This document shows positions 55,052-64,000 of a DNA stretch of 64,000 bases, piece by piece. Every line of letters begins with the position of its first letter. The stretch's first letter is position 1. Source of the DNA: Linnemannia schmuckeri. Lineage: Eukaryota; Mortierellomycota; Mortierellomycetes; Mortierellales; Mortierellaceae. Under the pieces are notes generated by a model. The model had not been told where the DNA came from, did not search any database, and worked only from the letters and a program-made list of their open reading frames with translations. Both the position numbers and the translations under genes were made by a program. Location: the NCBI GenBank assembly GCA_029449235.1, contig JANATG010000004.1:248001-312000 (forward strand). Direction: 5' to 3'.

Positions 55052-58000
55052 TTAAAACTGTATAACACCCTCCAATGCCGCAAGAGCAGCCTTCCGCTCT
55101 GCATTAATAGTCAACTGCACCCACCGAGTCCGACACTGTCTCTGCGTACGTCCCTCAATCGAATCCGCAATCCAGATCCAACACTTGTCACTCCTCTCCA
55201 CACCCTCCAACAAAAGTGCATCCTCCTCCTCAGACCAAGGGCCTTTTTTGACTTGAGGGTCGAGGGCTTCTGACCATCGTGCTTGTGCTTGGACGCCTGT
55301 GCGCCCTGGGACGGTGAGGGCTGCGATCTGGGACCAGGGACAGTTTTGAAGACGGCGGGAGATGGCGAGGGCGTAGGAGGCGTGGGTTTTATAGCGCGAG
55401 GATGATGCTGAGGATGTGGATGTAGAGGAGGTTGTAGTGAGATTGAGGGTGTTGAGGGTTGTGGTTGGTGTAGATGGTGAGGGAGATGCGGTGGTGGTGG
55501 TGGTGGAGATGGTGGTGTTTGGGAAGACGTCCTCGAAGAGCGCCATCTCGAGCGCCGCTTGCTCAGCAGCGACAGTCGTAATTCGATTGTTTGAGCTCGC
55601 TGTGGGATCGATGCCGACATTCTTGAGGATAGGAGTGGACATTGGGAGGTCGGCTCGAGTGAAAGTGCGTAGTTCCGAGTCCCTCAGGCCCTCTCCGTTC
55701 ATTGGAGCCAACCAGACATCCACTGCTCTTGAACTGTGAGCCGACATCGCCTCGCTCCAGTGTGGAAGAAAGCCATGCTGCGTTTCGTTGAAAATAGCTG
55801 GAGGGACCAATGATCCTTGCTGTTGCTGCCACTGCTGGTGGTCATGTTGTTGTTGGTAGTGGTGCTGATGATACTGGTGGTAATGTTGGGGGAGAGGAGG
55901 CCAATGATGTTGCTGTATGTGGTGATGCTGGTCTGGGTGGGCGTGGTTCATATCACGAAAGTGCTGGTAATACTGCTGCTGAGGTTGAGGGCCTTGCTGG
56001 TGTTGGTGTTGTTGAAGGTATATGTTATTGATGTGGTTACAGGTGTCGGGCACAGGAGCATGTTGGTCAAGTGGGTCAAAAGCAATCTCTTGAAGGTTAT
56101 TGATGGAGGAGACACCAGTTTCCAATCGAGTGTGAGGACTGTCACGAAGTATAAGGTCAACGTGGCCTAGAGCCAAAAAAAAAAAAAAAAAAAAAAAATA
56201 GAAAAAAATGTGAATGGTTAGGCGTCATGGTTATTTCTGGTACGCTAATTTTCGTCAACAGAAAAAAAAGGCATAGGGGAATATAATGAACATACCATTC
56301 ACAAAACCAGATTCGGTAGCGAGACCGCCGTCCATGTTGACACTAACACAAGCGCTCTCAATGGGCGAGCTCACGTGGAAAGGCGCCGGCACAAAAGTAT
56401 GCTGACCTACTCGTGGATCCAGATACAGAGAGCCATCCGAACCATCATCAGCTTGGATGTTATTCCGAGAGACGTCAACCAGTTCGTCAAACAAACGAAT
56501 ATCATTTTCCCGGTCTCGCACTGGGTCACTCTCAGACGCGAAAGCGTTGTTGTTACTGATACGATGCCGCTCACTCATCTGAAGCTCAGCCGTCGATGCC
56601 CTCCACATCGCAGGTTCATACTCCACTTGACGATGACCCTCCTTGACCATTCGCTCTGATGTACTCTGCAGTTTCTTAGCCACATCCTTGTGCTCATGCT
56701 CATGCTTATTCGACTCCTCCTCTTCCTTCTCCTCTCCTTCTTTCTTCACACTCTCTCGGAGTGGGAATTGAGCGGGTGGCTTGGGTTCTAATCCGAACTG
56801 GGCCAGATACTCGACGACACCTTGGTAAAGAGCGGTGTCTTCCGGTTTTGTCCAGCGGCCGGTTTTAAGTCGGACCTGGCGAGGTGGTCTGGAGCGAGAT
56901 CGGACACTGGCGGTAGTGGGAGTGGGAGGAAGCGGAGCGACCTTAAATGCGACTGGCTGATACTGTGAGGAAGTAGTGGTTGATGGCGCAAGAACTGCTC
57001 TTTTAGTGGTAAGTAGGCGGCTGGGGTTACCAAAGTCGCCTTTTTTTAAGGTGGGAGTTGTGTTAGCAGTGGTTGCGTTGGTTGATGCTACGAGCCTTGC
57101 CGCTTGGTTCGTAGCTGGTTTGGTCGATAATCTTGTAGTTGTAGCGGCGGCGATGGCGGTAGCGGCGATCAGTAAAGCTCTGGGCTTGACTGCTCGGGAA
57201 GGAATAGGACCAAGCCTGGTAGTAGATGACTTTGAAGCCGACACAGACTGCCCGTCGTCTATGTCGCCGAAGTCCGAGGATGAAAATGAAAATGAAAAGT
57301 TGCTCAGCACATCGGATGACGATTTGCAAGTCGTCGAGGAGAGAGCTTCGTCCTCCGAAAGGTCACCCTGGTGGTCTGAAGACTCGGAGTCGCTCGAAAG
57401 ATCTGACTCTTTGGCGGGCTGATAGTATCCATACACTCGAGAAGGAGAGGAAAGGACCTCGACTTTGCGACGTTTCTGAGACCTAACCTGCGATGGTTTG
57501 GTTGCTGATTCGGCATTCAGCCACTCAGCCCTACGATTAGATTGGGTTTTCTATATGGTTTTCGAATATTCGAGATGGAATGAAGAAAGGAGCAATCGAT
57601 CAGTATTTCTCTTTTTTTTGATGATCTGAGATGAGAGGATAAAGGCGCGTAAAAATAGGCAGGACTGCCGTGTACCTTTTGCAAACGAGACGGCGAGTCA
57701 AGGTACTGAGTGATATTGTTCTGATGCAAAGAGACATCCTCTTCTGCGTCGTTTATATCAAATCCACTGTCATGAAGTTCGTTCGCTCGTCGCGGACGGA
57801 TCTCTTGAGGAACCTCATTCCGCTGGCCTCTGCAAGAAATATTTCGCTTGGCTAACCGTGGCGAGTTATATCTTGATTGACTTCCCGAGAGGGAGGGACG
57901 TTGGGCAGCGCGACTGTCTTGCAGGTGATTTCGGGACCGAGATCGAGTCTGGTAGGGAGGAAGGGTCACCCATTCTTCATCTGGTAAGCAAGTGGATAGC

Positions 58001-58101
58001 ACACTCTTCTGACCCTTAGGCCTAGTTGTAGGATGACTCTTCTGGCCTCTGCTCTGATCATCTGTGTCAGCTTGAGAGCCGCCTCTACTGGTCCTCGTCA
58101 T
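55052..58101 (-). CDS. Myb/SANT-type DNA-binding protein with a split first repeat (931 aa)
   Basis: Exons 58101-57676, 57550-56296 and 56166-55052 total 2796 bases, 931 residues, phases 0 and 1. A basic cluster QKRRKVE near residue 167 is a probable nuclear localisation signal. Residues about 373-396 (TGRWTKPEDTALYQGVVEYL) are the first half of a Myb repeat; its second half appears only at about 837-862 (CPWSQIAALTVPGRTGVQAQ, then ARWSEAL). A complete second repeat follows at 868-912: KKGPWSEEEDALLLEGV, W at 890-892, GRTQRQCRTRW. Between the halves lie about 440 residues that are acidic, Glu/Lys-rich and then Gln/His-rich. I infer a sequence-specific transcription regulator of the Myb family. 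The start at 58101 (ATG ACG AGG) is the first ATG of the frame; an earlier non-ATG extension is unlikely. The second intron has a 26-base poly-T tract just before its acceptor. Confidence 0.82.
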
Positions 58102-59141
58102 GTCTGCCAGAGGCTTCAAGAGCGCCGAAAATGGCGACAAGAGAGAAAGCGAATATACAATCAGTACCTCACGCTAGACGAAAACAAAAGCACACAATTG
58201 CCCTGATGCAATATGATGGTTGTAAAAAGGCGGTTGCAGCGGTTGATGGAAACCAAAAAGGCAAGGATAAAGTACACGCTATTGACGTTTCTCGTAAATT
58301 TTTGTTTCTGACGAAAAAACAAAGAACGACAACAGGAACGTGCAGTCTTTTTCTTCCGTCTTTCGGATTTACGGTGAGAAAAAATATGTAGCACATGTTG
58401 AATGTTGTGTCGACAGGTGAGAAAAACGAGAAGGTAGATAAATTGTGGGAGGCACAACAGAGCGGTATTTGAATTGAAAAAGGGAGAAAGGAGAGAAAAC
58501 GAGCATCCTGATGAGCGAAAAGAAATCATATTGTTCATACCTGCGTACTGGTTGTCGCGAGAGTCGTTTTGATAGTTTGACAGGCAAAAAATGAGCAGAC
58601 AGGTAAGGAGGGAGTGGGAGTTGTGGATAAAGTATAATAGACGCAGAGTTGGGAAATGAGGATTGTTTAGGAACTGTATAAGAATGGAAATAATGGAACA
58701 GTGTGCAGAGAGAGAATAGCGAACGGATGAAGAGGTGAAGAAGGAGAGAGAAGGCGCGAGAAGTGGAGAGAAAAGAAAAGAAAGGACAGAAGCAAGCTCG
58801 ATGGCTAAACAAATAGCGGATGACCAAGAATAGAGGGGGTCACAACAGGCCTCTCTCTTGTCTAGAGACAAAGCTGTAACTGTACAAAAGCCTTTTTCGA
58901 GTCTGTCTATAGTTCAGTAACCCTAGTCGTATTTTTTTAACGGCGGAGTGACCGTTCTTTGTAATTCATTTGCTGCTCTAACATATCCATCCCCAATGTC
59001 GTATCTTTTCGTCGCTTCAATATGATCCTTCTCAACGACGCGAATGAAAGGGAGGGCCCCATTTGCACACACACAAATTAATCAAAATGGCGCTTTTACA
59101 TATCATTCAAACATAAAAAGACATGACTTTCGGGAATTCTC
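58102..59141. other. Upstream region of the Myb-like gene
   Basis: About 1 kb. A long minus-strand frame at 58871-58161 translates to Phe/Leu/Ser-rich low complexity from CT-rich leader DNA and is not regarded as coding; the DNA is more likely the 5'UTR and promoter of the Myb-like gene. Nothing else recognised. Confidence 0.5.
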
Positions 59142-59576
59142 TTATGGGGAATGATGAGGTAAGGTATTGCCGTGTCTGCCTGGTACTTGAGGTAAGGGTC
59201 GCCGCTCCCTCTCAAACCATCCAGCAGCTGAAGCATTGGCTAGTAGTCGCAAATCTCGGTTGAGGTCATTGACCTTGCCTGTCACCATCTCGTCCATCAC
59301 TCGGGACAAAAACAGTGTCAAAAGCAGCAAATGGTCACTGGGGTCTTTTTGAGTGACTTGCAGTTCCTTGGATAGAACGGTCGCGATCGTGACCAGGTCG
59401 TCGTCGACAAGGTACCTCGAAGATGCATACTCGACCAATTGGATAAGACCTTGCAGGAGGATGACGTCTTGGAGCTTTGTCTGCTCAAATGTGGTGATAA
59501 GCATGAGAGAAGGGAACGGTAGGGTTCTTGACCAAGGCCCTAGCGCCCCATTTACATTCCCAGATGGATTCAACAC
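59142..59576 (-). pseudogene. Relic of a STAND (NACHT/WD40-type) protein, arm-like segment
   Basis: A minus-strand segment reads FEQTKLQDVILLQGLIQLVE, ASSRYLVDDDLVTIATVLSK and MVTGKVNDLNRDLRLLANAS. From memory of the family this is the helical arm-like region that precedes the NACHT domain in the large STAND proteins common in Mortierella (typically FEQTKLRDV...KVQDLNR). The segment stops after about 140 codons and no NACHT, pentapeptide or WD40 part follows downstream on the same strand, so it looks like a truncated copy. The leading 30 codons (NPSGNVNGALGPWS) have no ATG. It could instead be an internal exon of a gene whose other exons I failed to see. Confidence 0.5.
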
Positions 59577-60368
59577 AAGAAATATTGTCGTTAGGCCAGC
59601 CCCGTAACCCCTTGATCAAATGAACACTTTTATTACTATGTATTCCTTTCAAAAAATAAACTAAACACATAAAACGCTCCATACTTCTAGAAAGTCCATA
59701 TCCCCAAGGTCAATCTATTAATTCATCTCTTGTTCTAATCCTGTATTTTCCTTCTTGAGTCTGGTATGTCTATCCTTACTGCGTCGCTGTCCGTAGTTCT
59801 AGACCGAGAGAAGTACGGGTGATGGTCTAAACTTGAGAGTGAGAGAAATGAATGGCCAATGCGAAGACATGTAGCTTGCCTGTTATTAGACGAAGCACAA
59901 AAGCCAAAAGAGAGTTTGATACAAAGAAGGCCTGGCTAAGCGTTCTTGCCCAGAGTCCTCCAACAGCAAAAAAAAAAAAAAAAAAATGAAAAGGAGTTTG
60001 AAAATGGGAAGGAGGCAGAGTGAGGTCTGACGTACGAGGGCCGTGTAAAATAATATATGATAAGGTTACTCCAACGAACTCCAATTCCATCCGTGGCCCG
60101 CAGTCACCACGAATGAAATCTTTTTGCTTGTCGCATGGTTTCTATACACGCACACTTTTGATTAGAGTATCAGACAAAAAAGAAAAAAAAGAAAATACTC
60201 CGGCCCTTTAGACATCCCCGATCTGTGGTGATTGTCGCTCTTTTGTTGTTGTTTATAAAAGGCTATCCCTCTCCCGCTTTCTTTCATTTTTTTCCCTTAC
60301 TCATCATCGCTCACTTCTCATCTCTCTTTATACCCCTTCATAAGAAAACACTCCAAGGATATACCACC
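59577..60368. other. Promoter region of the MFS gene
   Basis: About 790 bases with an A-run of 18 at 59969-59986 and a CT-rich leader from about 60245 to the ATG at 60369. A TATA-like tttataaaagg occurs at 60250-60260. No gene seen. Confidence 0.55.
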
Positions 60369-60734
60369 ATGGAGGGCACACCAAGAACAACGATAGCTAC
60401 TACAACAGTAACAACAACTTCCTCGTCACCACCGTACGACATCAAGTCTGACTCTGGTGCACTTAACATCCTTCCCTCGACCACCACCTCGACAGTCAAG
60501 TCCGATGCCAGCATCCATGACTTTGACTCCAACGAAAAGTCTGTCGGCGACAACAAGCTTGAGGGCGACCTTGAACAGCAGGACAAGCCTGCAAACCACA
60601 CACCAACCGGCATTCGTCGCTTTCTCTTGCTGCTTGGGTATGATGTCTTGATTATTTTCTTTGGCCACCTCATGACAGAAAAAAAATGAATATGGCAAGA
60701 GAGAGTGACCGAAGTAACAACCAACTTATCTACT

Positions 60735-60775
<41 letters not shown>

Positions 60776-62273
60776 CCATTTCATTTCATTTCATAACCGT
60801 AGACTGTTCTTGGGATGCATCTTAGCAGCCCTGGATAACACCATCGTCGCCACCGTCCTGCCCCAAATTTCTTCCGACTTTAATGCTCAGTCGCAGATGG
60901 CATGGATCGCCACCGCATACCTCCTCGCCTACACCGCCTTCCAGTCTCTCTACGGTCGCTTCTCCGACATCTTTGGCCTCAAGCCCATGTACCTCGGCGC
61001 CAGCGTCATCTTTCTCATCGGATCCATCGGCTGTGGCGCTGCTTCGTCCATGATCATGCTGATTATCTTCAGAGCCGTCCAGGGAATCGGTGGAGCAGGA
61101 TTGTTGTCGATCATGATGATCATGGTCTCGGTCATGTTTGAGGATATCAATGAGCGCGCGCGGTACCAGACTCTGGCGTATTTGGCGTTCGGTGTTTCTG
61201 GTATCTGTGGACCGCTGCTCGGGGGTGTCTTTGTCGAGCATTCTACTTGGAGGTGGTGTTTCTACATGAACATCCCCATTGGCATCTTTGCCTTCTTGCT
61301 GGTCAGCAAGTTCTATCAGATCCCCTTTAAGCGCACCGAGACCTTGCAGAAGAAGCTCAAGAGAGTCGACTACTTTGGTGTATTGATCATCATTGGCGCC
61401 GTCTTGTGTCTGCTCTTGCCACTGAACTGGGGTGGCACCGCCTACGCCTGGAACTCTGCCGCCATCATCTCGCTCTTCTGCGTCATGGGAGTGTTGATCA
61501 TTGTCCTCGTCTTTGTCGAGCAGCGCGCGGAAGAGCCCATCATCCCCATGTACCTCTTCCTCAACCGTGAGGTCGCCCTCCTGGTCACCGTCAACTTCCT
61601 CACAGGTCTCATCTTCAATGGCTGTGGATTCTACGTCCCCCTCTACTTCCAAGTCGTCCAGGCCACATCGGTCACCGACTCGGGACTCCGTCTCATGCCC
61701 GCCGTCCTCGGCGCTGTCTTTTCGACCGGCGCATCAGGCTTCCTCCTTGCAAAGGTCAAGGACTACCGCCGCTTCATCACCCTCGGCGCCGCTGCCCTTA
61801 CCCTCTCTGTCGGCCTCTTCATCCTCTTCGACGAACACACTTCTCTCGCCAAGCAGCTCATCTTTGTCCTCATCATGGGACTCGGCCAAGGATTCATCTA
61901 CCAGAACTGTGTCCTTGCCTGTCAGGACTGCACTGAGGCCAAGGACATGGCTGTCGCTACAGGATTCGTCGTGTTCATTAACAGTATCGGAAACGCCGTC
62001 GGTGTCGCCGTCTGCGCTGCCGTCATCAACAACGCCTTGACCACCAACCTCGCCAAGCTCCCCGAGGCCAGCCAGGCCGTGTTCCGGGAGCTGAACGTGA
62101 TCGAGAACATCAATGTGATCTTTACATTGCCTGAGGGATTGAGAGCCGAGGTTGTGCATGCGTATGCGTTGGCGTTCAGGACGCTGTTTATTACGCTAAC
62201 GCCTATGATTGGAATTGGATTCATGCTGTCGCTCTTTGTTCGACGCAGAGGATCCCTTGCCAGAAAGGAGTAA
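60369..62273 (+). CDS. Major facilitator superfamily transporter, DHA2 type (579 aa)
   Basis: Exons 60369-60637 and 60803-62273 total 1740 bases, 579 residues, phase 2. Residues 1-85 are a hydrophilic cytosolic N-terminus. The first membrane helix begins at the exon junction and contains motif D1-like LAALDNTIVATVLP; then motif A GRFSDIFGLKP after helix 2, the RAVQGIGGAG motif B, and motif C GVSGICGPLLGG in helix 5, the signature of drug:H+ antiporters. WRWCFYMNIPIG and the number of further hydrophobic stretches indicate the 14-helix DHA2 subfamily. Predicted function is proton-coupled export of a toxic or small organic compound across the plasma or vacuolar membrane. The C-terminus RRRGSLARKE is basic and cytosolic. 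The intron contains a 38-base T-run ahead of its CGTAG acceptor. The exon is markedly C-rich at third positions, suggesting good expression. Confidence 0.93.
60737..60777 (+). repeat. Long poly-T tract in the MFS intron
   Basis: About 38-40 consecutive T upstream of the 3' splice site at 60802, followed by catttcatttcatttcat. An extreme polypyrimidine tract, likely length-variable. Confidence 0.85.
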
Positions 62274-62412
62274 CTTTTTTCATTCCATAGTCACTAATCT
62301 ACATAGACATTCTTTTTTGTATACCCCTTGCACTAGCACCTTTGCATCATTCACGCTTAATCATTCTTTTTAACAAATTCAACTTGACCCAAATGTACAG
62401 GTTCAAAATAAA

Positions 62413-62787
62413 TCACTGAAAAAGAAAGATCTGTCTGACCCGAGGGTTGCTTTGCACTTTGGGGGTCATGAATAATAACAACCGTGGAAATCCGAGACAT
62501 GGATACCAAGAAAGAAAGGAAGAAAAGCATTGTCGCAATATATATTTTCGGTTTTTATCCTTCTTGGATTGACTGGCAAGGACCCAGGACGGAGAAGCAT
62601 CAAAAACGTGCAAAAGACCTTCCGTGTAACTCTCCCATAACCGTGCTGTCCCATAGTCACTGCCAGAGAGAATCACGCTGTGGTCTGATGAATATGCGAT
62701 GCTATTTACCCGGCTTTTGTGACCAAAATATTGCAAGCCGCTGTTCAGGTCTCCAAGTACCTCGTCCCCACTACTCATTCTCACCAA
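62413..62787 (-). pseudogene. WD40-repeat fragment (STAND-protein relic)
   Basis: The minus-strand frame contains one good WD40 blade: GHKSRVNSIAYSSDHSVILS followed by GSDYGTARLW, with the GH start, the inner SIAYS strand and the final RLW. Before it, EVLGDLNSGLQYF resembles the end of the preceding blade; after it the sequence decays into low-complexity Phe/Leu. A single blade cannot fold as a propeller, and no further blades were found on either side, so this is a fragment. WD40 blades of this style form the C-terminus of the STAND proteins to which the arm-like relic at 59142-59576 belongs. Confidence 0.6.
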
Positions 62788-64000
62788 GAAAAAAACAACG
62801 GCTGAGCAAAAGCTCGCCTACCTATCAGTGGCGAGCCCAACACCACAGTTACATGAAAGTTTAGTACGACGTGAGCGGGATGAGCATTCTCGAATCCAAG
62901 AGGCTTGTAAAAAAGAAAACAGGCGTGGAGTACAACCCCGGTGACTGTTTGCTGAGCCATTTGCTTTGAACACAGATATATTGTGCGTATATGGGCGTAA
63001 AATGGTTCAAGGAAGAGGTACCGACGTTCAATGTAGTATGCGCGTAGCCGTTTTCACGCTGGGACGTAGGAAGGATGAAGGTTAGCCGTAGGACGGTGTA
63101 TATTTGTGAGCGCCTAATAGCATTAACAGCCTTACCAATCTATAGCAGATCTAGTGTCTGTTCCACTTTAATGCGGAAGGCACTGTTTTATCATTCTTTT
63201 TGGTATCAGTTGCCTGGCATATGTAGCCTCCTTTATTTGTTTCTTTGTAATAGTCGACGCGACTTCTTTGTTCAAAGAAAATGAAAAGGAGGTGGGAGGG
63301 AGGAGAGAGAGAACCAAGAATAGCAGTATTCTCCTTGTTCAGTATATTTGGTTGCCTCGACCAAAGTTGGTTGTTCAAGTTGGAAGAGAGGTGAAATAGC
63401 GGTTGTTGCCTGGGAATTTTCTTCTATGACCATCACCGTTTTTTTCTTCTAATTTTCCTCTCTTCTGTTGGGAGGTACAGCCACAGTGCTGACCCGGAAA
63501 TAAAATCAAGGCCAGACAGAGTAGAGAGTGATGTGTTTGAAAGGAATCATCGACCTATTGTTGAGCAGCAATCATCTTTGGATGACAGAGGGGCGTCAGA
63601 GTGTGTGGAGCGTCAATCGTGGCCACACTTTCCTTTTTTTAATGGTACCATACCCCTTCCTTTCCTTTTCCGTTCTCCTTGCTTCTTTCTCATTCCCTCT
63701 CTCTATCTCCTTCCTCTTCCCTCCTTCGTTCTTCCTTCCTTATCATTTGGATCAGAAAAAGGAAACATATTAAAATATATCGGATTTGACGCGATTCGTA
63801 ATATGTCCCCATGTCGACACTTCTGAGATATATATACACACTTGGCCAAAATTTTACCTATTTGGAGCAGGTAATCTTACAAGTTCACATACCCTGCAGC
63901 GTTATCATCAGGTCACTCGCAGCACGTTTTTCTCCCACATAAACCATCGCCATATCATGAATCGACAAAAGAACGTACCTTGCTTCTCCTCCTCTTGCTC
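62788..64000. other. Right-edge intergenic region
   Basis: About 1.2 kb. A CT-rich block at 63630-63750 looks like a plus-strand leader, but no coding exon follows within the window. At the extreme right edge the minus strand reads GAGGAGGAGAAGCAAG followed by GTACGT, which could be the end of an exon (Glu/Gln-rich) with a good donor site of a minus-strand gene lying mostly outside. Not enough sequence to call. Confidence 0.4.

Noticed and set aside
58161..58871. A 236-codon minus-strand frame upstream of the Myb-like gene
   Set aside because: Phe/Leu/Ser/Cys-rich low complexity from pyrimidine-rich DNA, without motifs; more likely promoter and 5'UTR.
60822..61652. A 276-codon minus-strand frame antisense to the MFS gene, Asp/Glu/Gly-rich
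   Set aside because: A mirror of the C-rich third codon positions of the transporter; the plus strand carries all DHA2 motifs.
1..64000. tRNA or rRNA genes
   Set aside because: I looked for B-box-like GGTTCGA contexts and cloverleaf arms by eye and found none convincing; a covariance-model search would be decisive.

Overview
The window is nuclear DNA of a filamentous fungus, most probably an early-diverging one of the Mortierella type (Mortierellomycotina). Evidence: protein genes are interrupted by short GT-AG introns of about 90-170 bases, starts sit behind long CT-rich leaders, many proteins carry Gln/Ser/Thr/Pro runs, and there are small secreted chitin-binding proteins and relics of the arm-like and WD40 parts of STAND-type proteins. 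The genus is inference; no ribosomal or other marker gene is present. Exon models were built by hand from splice signals, reading phase and, for the paralogues, mutual comparison; every complete model below closes in frame.

The dominant feature is a dispersed array of six paralogous group A flavin monooxygenases: three close relatives at 1-9107 (the first cut by the left edge; orientations -, +, -) and three of a second clade at 24709-26595, 27551-29396 and 35447-37287 (all +). They share a Rossmann GxGxxG, a GADG motif and a GDACHK motif, but differ in intron content, including an 11-base microexon found only in the first clade. Their substrates cannot be read from sequence, and no other obvious biosynthetic genes stand between them.

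Between the two clades (9-24 kb) lie a divergent ADP/ATP-carrier-like protein that has lost the carrier signature residues, a Gln-rich coiled-coil protein with an internal duplication, two unrecognised genes, a frameshifted relic of a secreted protein, a decayed Tc1/mariner element, a 23-base inverted repeat and a decayed gene with a RuvC-like motif and a CxxC knuckle, possibly a TnpB/Fanzor relic. Two small secreted peritrophin-type (CBM14) proteins sit between the fifth and sixth monooxygenases, each with a TATA box and a 5'UTR intron.

The right part (38-64 kb) holds regulatory and surface genes: a secreted/membrane Kelch protein, a C2-plus-AGC kinase of the Sch9/Sck1 type (nutrient signalling), a long Ser/Pro-rich protein of unknown role, a Myb/SANT protein whose first repeat is split by about 440 residues, and a DHA2-type major facilitator transporter flanked by two STAND-protein relics. 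Intergenic stretches are long (up to 5 kb), with CT tracts, homopolymers and short direct repeats but no tRNA or rRNA that I could recognise.
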